A program made the translations under genes and the position numbers. From the NCBI RefSeq assembly GCF_000223905.1, contig NC_015943.1:424919-488918 (forward strand): a DNA stretch of 64,000 nucleotides, read 5' to 3'. The notes beneath the pieces are model-generated. The model was not told the origin of the DNA and made no database searches. It saw only the letters and a program-made list of their open reading frames with translations. The stretch comes from Haloarcula hispanica ATCC 33960. GTDB lineage: Archaea > Halobacteriota > Halobacteria > Halobacteriales > Haloarculaceae. Of this stretch, positions 1-7,365 are shown piece by piece (the stretch's first letter is position 1; every line of letters begins with the position of its first letter).

Positions 1-806
1 AGTTTGACCGGGCGGCCGAGTTCCGCTTCGCGATCGCTCCGCAACTGTTCGAGGCGCTCGACCATCGCCTGTGGGTCGAGATCCGACGGCATCAGGTCAT
101 CTAGACCATCCGCCGTGCCGGTCTCCTGCTCGAAGAGTGTCGGGAGAACGGCGTCGGCTAGAGCGTTGTACTGCTGCACGTCCTCCCAGTTGTACTTCTC
201 GGGGCTGTCAACCGTACCCCGGAGTGCCGTGTGGGTGTTGGCGGTCCGGTCGGCCCACGCGTCGGTCGTCCGGTACCAGTCCTCGAAGAAGGCAACGTCG
301 AGTTGCGAGGAGAGCCCTCCCTCTGCACCAGTGAGCCGTTCCGACGTGTGGGCGCTTCGGAGGACGATCTCGCTGAAGCTCAGTTTCTTCTGGCCCTGAT
401 GCTTCAGGAGGTTCACCGAGACCGGAATGACCTCGTATTCCTCGTGAATCGATGACCACGTTGACTCGAGCGTCTCTAGCGACCGACCGTCGGGTAGCCG
501 TTCCCAGACATCGTCCCGCTGTCGCAGCCATTCGCTGTCAAGAAGTCCGCGGAGCACGCTGAGGAGGTGGCTCTTTCCGCTCCCGTAGTACCCGTAGAGC
601 CAGTAGTTCGCGCCTGACCGCATATCCTCGGACCGACCGAGTAGCCGTGAGAAGAAGTCGGATATGAACTCCTCGGACTCCTCCGTTACGTGGTAGGTGT
701 CGATCGATTCCAGCCGATGATCCCGCCCGTCGTCTTCGCGGTCGATGCGCACGGACTCCTCGAAATCGCTCCCGACGTCGGCAGCGAACCAGCCCTCGTC
801 CGTCAC
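1..806 (-). CDS. brxC: BrxC/PglY-like BREX ATPase, N-terminal part (runs off the window)
   Basis: The reading frame on the minus strand begins with GTG at 806 and stays open to the window edge, giving the first 268 residues of a larger protein. A Walker A motif, GYYGSGKSHLL, sits at about residues 72-82, in the N-terminal position typical of the large BREX ATPase BrxC/PglY, a usually >1,000-residue protein of the phage-exclusion complex. The GTG overlaps the stop of the BrxA-like gene (TGA at 803-805), so the two are translationally coupled. No DUF1788 (BrxB) gene lies between them, which differs from the common brxA-brxB-brxC order; brxB could be elsewhere. The family call rests on the P-loop style and on the neighbour; the rest of the protein is needed to confirm it. 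Confidence 0.7.
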   Translation of the reverse strand, partial: MTDEGWFAADVGSDFEESVRIDREDDGRDHRLESIDTYHVTEESEEFISDFFSRLLGRSEDMRSGANYWLYGYYGSGKSHLLSVLRGLLDSEWLRQRDDVWERLPDGRSLETLESTWSSIHEEYEVIPVSVNLLKHQGQKKLSFSEIVLRSAHTSERLTGAEGGLSSQLDVAFFEDWYRTTDAWADRTANTHTALRGTVDSPEKYNWEDVQQYNALADAVLPTLFEQETGTADGLDDLMPSDLDPQAMVERLEQLRSDREAELGRPVK

Positions 807-1645
807 ACTTCGCCCTCCCACGGTTCAGCCCAGCCGTACGTGTCATCGACCGGCTGGAGTCGCAACTCACCGTGAATCCCGCTCGCTTCCCAGTTCGGAT
901 CGTCGCTCACGCGTTCGGCCAGGGCGTCCCAGTACTGGTCCGGCTGGAAGAGGTAGAGCCAGCCGGTCGGCTGGGAGAGCCAGTCGTCGCCGTGGATCTC
1001 CCACGAGTAGCCTGATGCGACGAGTAACGGCGTCGACCCGAGGTTTGGGATCTGTCCCTGCAAGGTCTGTTGTGTGTCGAGAACACCGATATCGCGCAGC
1101 ACCGACCGGAGCCCCTCTCCCCACCGTCGCGTCGTCGATTCAGCATAGTCAAACTCGCTCCCGTCCTCGTAATGGAACTCGCTCAGGAGGCGCTCTATCG
1201 TCTCCTGCTCGAATCCCAGCCCGTCGACACCGGACTCCTGCAGGCGGTCGACGTATCGATGTACCGTGTACCTCACGAGGGGATCGTCTTCCAGCAAATA
1301 GAAATACAACACCTGCGCTTTGTCACGCACCGTCTCACACCGGTCGAGTACAGAGGGGAGCTGGACAATAGAGGGAAGTTCGCTGCCAGCGGTCTTGAAC
1401 CGCGAACTGAGTGCGCGGTAGATGCCCTTCGAACTCCCACGCGTGCTGCGCTCGTCGAATCGCTCTTCGATCCACTTCTCTTCGACAACCGTCCAGTCCC
1501 GATGGTGGGCGTACAGTCGAGCGAGCGTCTCCGCTCTGTCAACGAGAAGCCCGCATCTAGTAAGAACCATCGTCACTTCGTCGTCAGAAAACGTCGAGTC
1601 GAGCGACGGTAGAGAAACACCCCTCCCGTCGGTGCGGAGAGTCAT
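803..1645 (-). CDS. brxA: BrxA-like protein (DUF1819), BREX phage defence
   Basis: A 280-residue soluble helical protein. The segment from about residue 28 to 185 resembles the DUF1819/BrxA family: a region of RST-rich helices (residues near 65-80), and a C-terminal WGEGLRSVLRDIGVLD segment typical of the family's winged-helix end. Family members are usually about 200 residues, so this one carries extra sequence at both ends. BrxA is a small DNA-binding component of BREX, a system that blocks phage replication by a still incompletely understood methylation-linked mechanism. The ATG at 1643-1645 follows an AT-rich patch (tatatc) that could be part of a promoter. The next gene starts inside its stop codon. 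The assignment is by remembered family pattern plus the P-loop ATPase next door. Confidence 0.62.
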   Translation of the reverse strand: MTLRTDGRGVSLPSLDSTFSDDEVTMVLTRCGLLVDRAETLARLYAHHRDWTVVEEKWIEERFDERSTRGSSKGIYRALSSRFKTAGSELPSIVQLPSVLDRCETVRDKAQVLYFYLLEDDPLVRYTVHRYVDRLQESGVDGLGFEQETIERLLSEFHYEDGSEFDYAESTTRRWGEGLRSVLRDIGVLDTQQTLQGQIPNLGSTPLLVASGYSWEIHGDDWLSQPTGWLYLFQPDQYWDALAERVSDDPNWEASGIHGELRLQPVDDTYGWAEPWEGEV

Positions 1646-1730
1646 ATATCATCTCGAACCGGCCACACCACTTAGTTGATAGGGAAAACCGAATCGGAGG
1701 CGTCCGGTAACCCGGGTGTTCGACCGTCGG

Positions 1731-2978
1731 TTAGCAGGGCACGTCTTCGGCTGGGTCAGGGCCAGTCTTGGATATCTGTAGCGCCCACACGCCGGACCGC
1801 TTCTGTTCTACGGCCACCCGTGGCGGTGCCGAGGTGAGATCTTCGAGGGCTCCGCTGACGTCGCCCGGACGGGTGTCCGTCACGAGATGGAGCGACTCGC
1901 CGGGAGCGAGCGCGCCGAACTCCGCGCGAACCTGTTCGATACGCGCCCGGTCGGGGACGCCGCGGAGGTCGAGCGCAGTCTCGGGAACCGTCACCGTCGT
2001 CCGGTCCGCAAGGGCTTCGCGTACGTCCTCGCCCAGGTCCCGAAAGGCTGCTGGGACGTCTCCCTCGGTCGAGCGAAGCGAGTCGTCGATGGGGAGCTCC
2101 GCGAGTACGTCCGCACTGAGGTCGGGGTCGCTGCCGAACGGCGCGTGGTCGTCGCCACAGGTGGGACAGGTGAACCCGGCCATGTTGACAACGGCTCCGA
2201 GTACCGGGACGCCCTCCTCGCGGAACAGCGCCGTCGAGCGCTCCGTATCGCTGGCCGCGGTCGGAAACGGCGTCGTCACGAACACCGCGCCGTCGACGGG
2301 GAACGACTGCAGCGTCGTCAACACGATGTCGCCGGTCCCCGGCGGCAGGTCGAGCACCAGCGTGTCGACGTCCCAGGCGGCGTCGGTCAGCAGTTCCTCG
2401 ACAGCCTCGTGGGCCATCGCGCCGCGCCAGGCCATCGGTTCGTCGTTGGCGATCAGGCCGACGCTGACCACCTGCAGGCCGTCGACCTCGACCGGCTCCG
2501 CCCGGCCGTCCCCGGTCGAGCCGAGTGGCCCCTCGATGTCGAGTAACTCCGGCGTGTTCGGACCGTACACGTCGGCGTCGAACAGGCCGACCCGCTCGCC
2601 GGACGCGGCCAGTCCGCGCGCCAACTGGGTCGCCACGGTGGTCTTGCCGACGCCGCCTTTCGCGCTGGCGACGGCGATGATTTGGTCCACACCGGGCACG
2701 ACAGTCCCGTGGTCCGGCTCTGTGATGTCCGTCTCTATGTGGACCGCCTCGACACCGCCACACTCTAGCACTACCGCCCGCATCCGGTCGGCGAGCGCGT
2801 CCGCCGTGGCAGGGTCCATGCCGGACAGCGCCGTCTCCACGCTGACGGTCCCGTCAGTGGTAGCCACGGACGCTACCAGCCCCGCGGCAACCACGTCCTC
2901 GTCACTCTCGGGCGTGGCCACAGTCCGAAGCGCGTCCCTGACCGCGTCTTCCGTTGGTTCGGGCTGCTCTCCGGACAT
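1731..2978 (-). CDS. Mrp/NBP35-family FeS-carrier P-loop ATPase
   Basis: A 415-residue protein from the ATG at 2978; an upstream in-frame start at 3020 would overlap the preceding gene by 40 bases and is less likely. The N-terminus (residues about 10-90) looks like a MIP18/DUF59 domain, followed by a deviant Walker A motif AKGGVGKTT and the Mrp hallmarks DLPPGTGD and a CPTCG pair (residues CxxC) that binds a bridging cluster in this family. A C-terminal extension of about 120 residues is not part of the core. Mrp/NBP35/ApbC proteins assemble or carry FeS clusters to apoproteins. It is the last gene of the molybdoenzyme operon, one base after the previous stop, so supplying clusters to the beta or alpha subunit is a reasonable inference. 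Confidence 0.88.
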   Translation of the reverse strand: MSGEQPEPTEDAVRDALRTVATPESDEDVVAAGLVASVATTDGTVSVETALSGMDPATADALADRMRAVVLECGGVEAVHIETDITEPDHGTVVPGVDQIIAVASAKGGVGKTTVATQLARGLAASGERVGLFDADVYGPNTPELLDIEGPLGSTGDGRAEPVEVDGLQVVSVGLIANDEPMAWRGAMAHEAVEELLTDAAWDVDTLVLDLPPGTGDIVLTTLQSFPVDGAVFVTTPFPTAASDTERSTALFREEGVPVLGAVVNMAGFTCPTCGDDHAPFGSDPDLSADVLAELPIDDSLRSTEGDVPAAFRDLGEDVREALADRTTVTVPETALDLRGVPDRARIEQVRAEFGALAPGESLHLVTDTRPGDVSGALEDLTSAPPRVAVEQKRSGVWALQISKTGPDPAEDVPC

Positions 2979-2979
2979 A

Positions 2980-3591
2980 TTACCACGTCTCCCCGTGTTC
3001 GGTTTCCGGTTCGGGACCATCGTCGTCGTCCATCAACGTGCCGCCGTAGGGGCGGTAGTCGATTTCGAACACGCTGTCGATACGCTCTATTAGGTCCTCG
3101 CGCCTGGCGATGATCTCAGTATCGAACTCCGCGGCTTCCAGGGCGTCGACGAGGCCGTCGTCGTCGAGCCGCCCGTCGCCGTAGGCGGCGGCGACGCCGT
3201 CCCGGAACGTGTCGGCGTTGCGCCGACACCGCAGCCCCTCGTCGATGTCCGTCTCCGCTTCGCTCCGGTCCCCGTCCAGCGGGACAGCCTCGAAGTGCTC
3301 GATGGCCCGCCGGTCGAACTCGGCCGCCTTCGAGAGCACCTCGGTCGCCTGTTCGATGGGGGACAACTCCGCCCAGGCATCCCGGGCGACGGGCGCGACC
3401 ATCGTGTCGACGATGTCGGTCCAGGTCGTCGCTCGCTCGGGGTCCTCCAGCGCCTCGGCGACGAACGCACCGACGTGGTCCTCCGGGATGGTCATGCCCA
3501 GCGACGACTCAAGACCGCCGCCCTCGTCGGTTTCTGTCTCGTTCCCGTCCTGTTCCGCTGCCGTGCCGGTCGAGTCGAGTTCGTATGGCAT
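2980..3591 (-). CDS. Acidic hypothetical protein in molybdoenzyme operon
   Basis: 203 residues, strongly acidic, no signal peptide and no membrane segment. Both ends are low complexity: an Asp/Glu/Gly-rich start and an Asp/Glu-rich tail after residue 185. The middle (about 35-180) is predicted helical with no Cys or obvious catalytic motif. It lies two bases after the HEAT gene and one base before the Mrp-like gene, so it is co-transcribed with the molybdoenzyme. I do not recognise a family. Its place among maturation genes makes a cytoplasmic assembly or chaperone role possible, but nothing in the sequence shows it directly. Confidence 0.75.
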   Translation of the reverse strand: MPYELDSTGTAAEQDGNETETDEGGGLESSLGMTIPEDHVGAFVAEALEDPERATTWTDIVDTMVAPVARDAWAELSPIEQATEVLSKAAEFDRRAIEHFEAVPLDGDRSEAETDIDEGLRCRRNADTFRDGVAAAYGDGRLDDDGLVDALEAAEFDTEIIARREDLIERIDSVFEIDYRPYGGTLMDDDDGPEPETEHGETW

Positions 3592-3593
3592 CG

Positions 3594-4424
3594 TCAGGTC
3601 CTGTCCTCCGGGTCGGTGTTCAGATCGCGCCGGGGCTCGAACCCGGGCGCGCCGCCGGGGGCCGGTGACCCGCTCCCGGATCGGGCCGAGTCAAAGGAGC
3701 CGGCGGGGTCGTAGCCATCGACGGACTGCTCCGCGGGCGTGTCCGGCCCGCTACCGGGGGCCGACGGCGGCCCGATTTCGACATCTAGCTCCTCGGGGTC
3801 GGTCCCGCGAGCGCTCGCGAGCGCCTGTTTGGCCGCGCGGGCGACGTCCTCGCTCTGGTCGGTCACGCCGTGGGCTTCGAGCGCCTGCTCCGCGCGGTCG
3901 GTCGCGAGTTCGCCGAGGCTCTCGGCGGCTTTCGCCCGGGCAAAGGCGTTCGGCTCCCGGGCCAGCATCGCGGCCAGAATGCGTTCGGCCTCCGGCACGT
4001 CCTCCGCGACGCCGCCGAGGAACTGCGCGGCGTACTCCCGGACCGCCGGATGGGGGTCGGTCTTGATACACTCGACCAGCAGCGGCTGGTCGGCGTCGCC
4101 GCCGGCCCGCGAGAGGGCGACGACGGCTTCGGCCCGGACCCACGGTTCGGCGTCGTCGAGCGCCTGCCGGACGACGGCCGGCGCGGCCCCGGCGACACCC
4201 AGCGCCTCGACAGCGAACTGCCGCACTTCGGGGTCGTCGTCTTCCAGTGCGCGCTCTCCCAGCGCGTCAATCGTTTCCCGGTCGAGGCCGGACTCGGCCG
4301 CATCCACAAGTGCGATGGCGGCGTCCTGCCGAGTCCGGACCTGTGGAGCGTCGAGTGCGCTTCGGACCTCTGTCTCGGTCTCGCCCGGCGTCCGACCGCG
4401 TGCGCTCCAGTTCTCGTAGCTCAT
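3594..4424 (-). CDS. HEAT-repeat protein of the molybdoenzyme operon
   Basis: 276 residues. Residues about 20-205 are made of consecutive HEAT/PBS-lyase-type helical repeats, each with a pattern like DPEVRQFAVEALG, PWVRAEAVVALSRAG and HPAVREYAAQFLGG; the last 70 residues are Pro/Gly/Asp-rich and probably disordered. Such repeats are scaffolds for protein-protein contacts and have no catalytic residues. The ATG at 4424 overlaps the TGA of the heme-subunit gene by four bases (ATGA), so translation is coupled. A HEAT protein is not a standard member of the ddh/ebd/ser type operons; by position it may be an assembly scaffold or a partner of the TorD-like chaperone. This is inference. Confidence 0.85.
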   Translation of the reverse strand: MSYENWSARGRTPGETETEVRSALDAPQVRTRQDAAIALVDAAESGLDRETIDALGERALEDDDPEVRQFAVEALGVAGAAPAVVRQALDDAEPWVRAEAVVALSRAGGDADQPLLVECIKTDPHPAVREYAAQFLGGVAEDVPEAERILAAMLAREPNAFARAKAAESLGELATDRAEQALEAHGVTDQSEDVARAAKQALASARGTDPEELDVEIGPPSAPGSGPDTPAEQSVDGYDPAGSFDSARSGSGSPAPGGAPGFEPRRDLNTDPEDRT

Positions 4425-5461
4425 CGCGCTAGCCTCCAGTAGAGGACAGTCCAGCCGGCGACCGTTGCCGCGATGAGTGTCCCGAGCGACGTGTACAGCG
4501 GGTTGCTACTGCCGCCCGAACCGCCGTCGCCGCTACTGGAGTCGCCGCCGCTGGAACCGCCGCCGCTGGCGGCGCTACCTGAACTCGAACTGTCCCCGCT
4601 GCCGCCGCTCTCGGGTGCCGTGAGTTCGCCCGATTCAGTGTCGAGCGTGCTGTACTGCATCGTCAGTGACTTCTTGCCGTTGACCTCGTCGCTACTCCCG
4701 TTCCAGACGGCAAAGGCGAGGTACATCGTCTCGTTCTGGCGGAACGCCGCGTCATGCTGGCCCTCGCCGGTGTGTTCCCGGACGAAGACGACGGACCACT
4801 CGTCGCCGTTGCGAGTCCCCTGTGCGTTCACGTTCTGCTGTGGCGCGTTGCTCAGCGACCCGTAGCCGGCCGCGTAGTAGTTTTGGCCGTAGTTTTCGTA
4901 CTGGCTCTGTGATAGCGGGTTCCCGGCCGCACGCCCCGGTTTGGTCTCCTCGTCCGGGTGCGGGTAGGCGTACATATCGTTGCTCCACTCCGCGTTCTTG
5001 TCGTTCCCGTACTGCCACTGGGACCGCCAGTACCAGATGTTGACCGGGTCGCCGCCCGCGCCCATCGTGATCGGCGGTTTCTCGCCGCTGTGGAGCATAA
5101 CGGCCGCCGCGTCGCTGTAGTTCTTCGGCGACCGGATGTTCGTGTCTTTCGTCGGGTCCGTCCAGGTCAGCCGGAAGGCGACGTGGGTCTCGTTGGTCAG
5201 CGCCTGCACCTCCATCTCGTCGACGCTCCCGCCGCCGTAGGGGACGGCCATCTGCTGTTTCGACAGCGAGACGGTCCGGGACGGAGCCTCCGACCAGCGG
5301 TCGCTCTCGGCGGTCTGGGGCACCTCGTCGGTCGCGACCAGCGGTTGCTGGCCACCGGTGACGGCCGCCGCGACGGCCATCTGTCCGGCGACCAGAAGCG
5401 CCATGACGACTGCCGTTGCTGTCGTCGCCCGGCGGGCCGCCTCGTAGTCGAGTTCAACCAT
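4421..5461 (-). CDS. Membrane-anchored heme-b (gamma) subunit, ethylbenzene dehydrogenase-related
   Basis: 346 residues. Residues about 12-35 form a signal peptide or N-terminal membrane segment; residues about 60-285 match the ethylbenzene-dehydrogenase-related heme-binding fold of the gamma subunits EbdC, DdhC, SerC and PcrC, with features such as AFRLTWTDPT, the region around IWYWRSQW, and AFAVWNGSSDE near the end of the domain. A Gly/Ser-rich linker (about 285-320) leads to a C-terminal hydrophobic helix ending in WRLAR. The domain would sit outside the cell, tethered to the membrane, and pass electrons between the beta subunit and an external or membrane carrier. In bacteria this subunit is usually soluble and periplasmic; anchoring fits an archaeon without a periplasm. 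It starts eight bases inside the TorD-like gene. Confidence 0.85.
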   Translation of the reverse strand: MVELDYEAARRATTATAVVMALLVAGQMAVAAAVTGGQQPLVATDEVPQTAESDRWSEAPSRTVSLSKQQMAVPYGGGSVDEMEVQALTNETHVAFRLTWTDPTKDTNIRSPKNYSDAAAVMLHSGEKPPITMGAGGDPVNIWYWRSQWQYGNDKNAEWSNDMYAYPHPDEETKPGRAAGNPLSQSQYENYGQNYYAAGYGSLSNAPQQNVNAQGTRNGDEWSVVFVREHTGEGQHDAAFRQNETMYLAFAVWNGSSDEVNGKKSLTMQYSTLDTESGELTAPESGGSGDSSSSGSAASGGGSSGGDSSSGDGGSGGSSNPLYTSLGTLIAATVAGWTVLYWRLAR

Positions 5462-6182
5462 CGGCTCTCACCCCCGTGCCGGGCGAGACCGGATCGGGAT
5501 GGCTCGCCTCGTCGAACTCGACCAGGGCCGCCGCAAGCCCCGCGGCGGCGGCGTAGACGGCGCTCGCCTCGGGCACGTCTCGGTCGGAACTGCCGTCGCC
5601 GTCGACGGTCTCCCGGACCCGATGGGCGAACGCGGGGACGAAGTCACCGAGGTGCTCGTCTAACACCGTTGCACCCGCACGAGCGAGGCGGACGGCCGTC
5701 TTGTCGTCGCCGCCGTCGAGGGCGACCGCCCGCTGTGCGGCGAGCACCTGTAGCAGTTCCAGTTCCACGGTGACGTGGTCGTGGCGCTCGTCGAACTCGT
5801 CGCTGATTTCAAGGCCGAACTCCTCCAGCAGGCCGACGACCGTGGCGATGCGGCGCTGGCTCTCGTTGACCTCGTCGCCGGTAGTGTAATGTGCTTCGTA
5901 GGGGACGACTGGATACGTGCCGCCGTCGCCCGGGAGACCGAACAGCCGATTGTACGCCGGTTCGAGCGAGTCGCGGTCGACGCCGTCCAGCGCGTCCAGC
6001 AGCGCCTCGACCTCGCTGTCGAGCCCGAGTTCGACCCCGGCCTGTCGCACGGCGTCCTGTACCGCCTCGTCCTGTAAATCGGCGACGACGGCCTCATCGG
6101 GGTACTGGAAGACCGCCGCGGCGAACCCGTACAGTGCGGCGCGTCGCGTGTGGTGTTGTGGCGTGTTCTTCATTGTACGCAC
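5454..6182 (-). CDS. TorD/DmsD/NarJ-family redox enzyme maturation chaperone
   Basis: About 240 residues, all-helical and cytoplasmic. It has the family's signature patches: YPVVPYEAHYT near residue 95 and a DERHDHVTVELELL stretch near residue 135, where the family has the conserved PxDHLxxEL sequence. These chaperones hold the alpha subunit until the molybdenum cofactor is inserted and guard its Tat signal. It lies between the beta and gamma genes, the same place that ddhD-like genes occupy in type II DMSO-reductase operons. The start is either GTG at 6182 or ATG at 6173, two codons later; both are close to the previous stop. Confidence 0.88.
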   Translation of the reverse strand: MRTMKNTPQHHTRRAALYGFAAAVFQYPDEAVVADLQDEAVQDAVRQAGVELGLDSEVEALLDALDGVDRDSLEPAYNRLFGLPGDGGTYPVVPYEAHYTTGDEVNESQRRIATVVGLLEEFGLEISDEFDERHDHVTVELELLQVLAAQRAVALDGGDDKTAVRLARAGATVLDEHLGDFVPAFAHRVRETVDGDGSSDRDVPEASAVYAAAAGLAAALVEFDEASHPDPVSPGTGVRADG

Positions 6183-6183
6183 C

Positions 6184-7365
6184 TCAGGGTTGGTTCGTCC
6201 ACTGTTCGCCCTCGCGGACCTCCATGGGCTCCTCGATGGGCACGTCGACGACCTTCTCGCCGTTGCGGTCCCAGCCCTTCACGCGGTTCTCCTTGACGTT
6301 GTAGGTCTCGATGAGCCGCGTCGTCGCGCCGAACAACTGGAGAATGCCAAGCACTTCGTGGCTGGGGTTGCGAGCCCGCTCCTGGACGATGCGGACCGAC
6401 TCCTCGTAGGTGTCGCCCGGCCACTCGTTTTCTTTGACCTCGGTGTTCGGCGTGAACATCTGGGTCAGGAACTCCGGCGGGACGTGGTACGGCGGCATGT
6501 AGAACACCTGCGGCTGGGTCCCGAACTGCGGGTACAGCGGCAGGGCCACCTTCTCGTCGGAGTGGACGAGGTAGTTGATCGGCGAGCGCCCCGACGCGGC
6601 GGAGGATTTGCCCCCTGCCGGCCCGGCGTCCGGCCCGCGGTTGATGTTGCCGTGGAGCCGCGTCTTCCCAATGCAGGAGGAGACACACCGCGGGACGTTC
6701 CCCTCCTCGATGCGGGGGTAGCAGCCGACCGGCTTCTCGGTGACACCCGTCTCGGGGTTGTACATCGGCTTGTGATACGGACAGGCCTTCACACAGCGGC
6801 GGTAGCCGCGACACCGCTCCTGATCCAGCAGGACGATACCGTCTTCCTCGCGCTTGTAGATGGCCTTCCGCGGGCAGGCCGCCAGACAGGCCGGGTTCTT
6901 GCAGTGGTTACAGAGCCGCGGGAGGTAGAACTGCCAGATGTCGTGGTACTCGTCGTTCTCCAGGTCGGACTCGACGACCTCGCCCTCGGGGTACTCGCCG
7001 TGGACCTGATCGTCGCCCAGCGCGGGGTACTCCCAGGCCTGCTTCTCGGCGATGTAGCCGTGGACCTTTTCGCCGTTGTCGGCGGCGTCGAAGATGGTCT
7101 GGTCGGCCTCTAAATCGTCGAGCAGCCGCATGTCCCATCCCATCGGGTAGCCGCCGTAGGGCTCGGTTTCGACGTTCATCCACCACATGTACTCCTCGCC
7201 CTCGCCGCTGGTCCAGGTCGACTTACAGGCAAAGGAGCAGGTGTTGCAGTTGATACACCGGTTCGTGTTGATGACCATCCCCCAGTGGTAGTCCCGCTCT
7301 TCCTCGCGGTGTTCGTAGGGATAGCTGTGCTCGCGGCCGAGTTGTGGGTTGTACGTTTGTGCCAT
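6184..7365 (-). CDS. FeS beta subunit of type II DMSO-reductase-family enzyme
   Basis: 393 residues, the NarH/DdhB/SerB/PcrB type. Four cluster-binding groups are visible: C37, C40, C43, C47; C152, C155, C160, C164; C185, Y188, C191, C195; and C215, C227, C231. The third group has Tyr in the place where NarH has Trp, which predicts a [3Fe-4S] cluster as in the family. The fourth group lacks its usual first Cys: the family has EKCxxCYPR but here position 212 is Pro (EKPVGCYPR). No signal peptide is present, as expected for a subunit exported with the alpha subunit by the Tat pathway. It transfers electrons from the molybdenum subunit to the heme subunit. Its ATG overlaps the alpha stop (TGATG). 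Confidence 0.93.
   Translation of the reverse strand: MAQTYNPQLGREHSYPYEHREEERDYHWGMVINTNRCINCNTCSFACKSTWTSGEGEEYMWWMNVETEPYGGYPMGWDMRLLDDLEADQTIFDAADNGEKVHGYIAEKQAWEYPALGDDQVHGEYPEGEVVESDLENDEYHDIWQFYLPRLCNHCKNPACLAACPRKAIYKREEDGIVLLDQERCRGYRRCVKACPYHKPMYNPETGVTEKPVGCYPRIEEGNVPRCVSSCIGKTRLHGNINRGPDAGPAGGKSSAASGRSPINYLVHSDEKVALPLYPQFGTQPQVFYMPPYHVPPEFLTQMFTPNTEVKENEWPGDTYEESVRIVQERARNPSHEVLGILQLFGATTRLIETYNVKENRVKGWDRNGEKVVDVPIEEPMEVREGEQWTNQP

Noticed and set aside
1756..2763. 335-residue frame inside the Mrp gene
   Set aside because: An Arg-rich shadow of the real reading frame, typical of high-GC genes.
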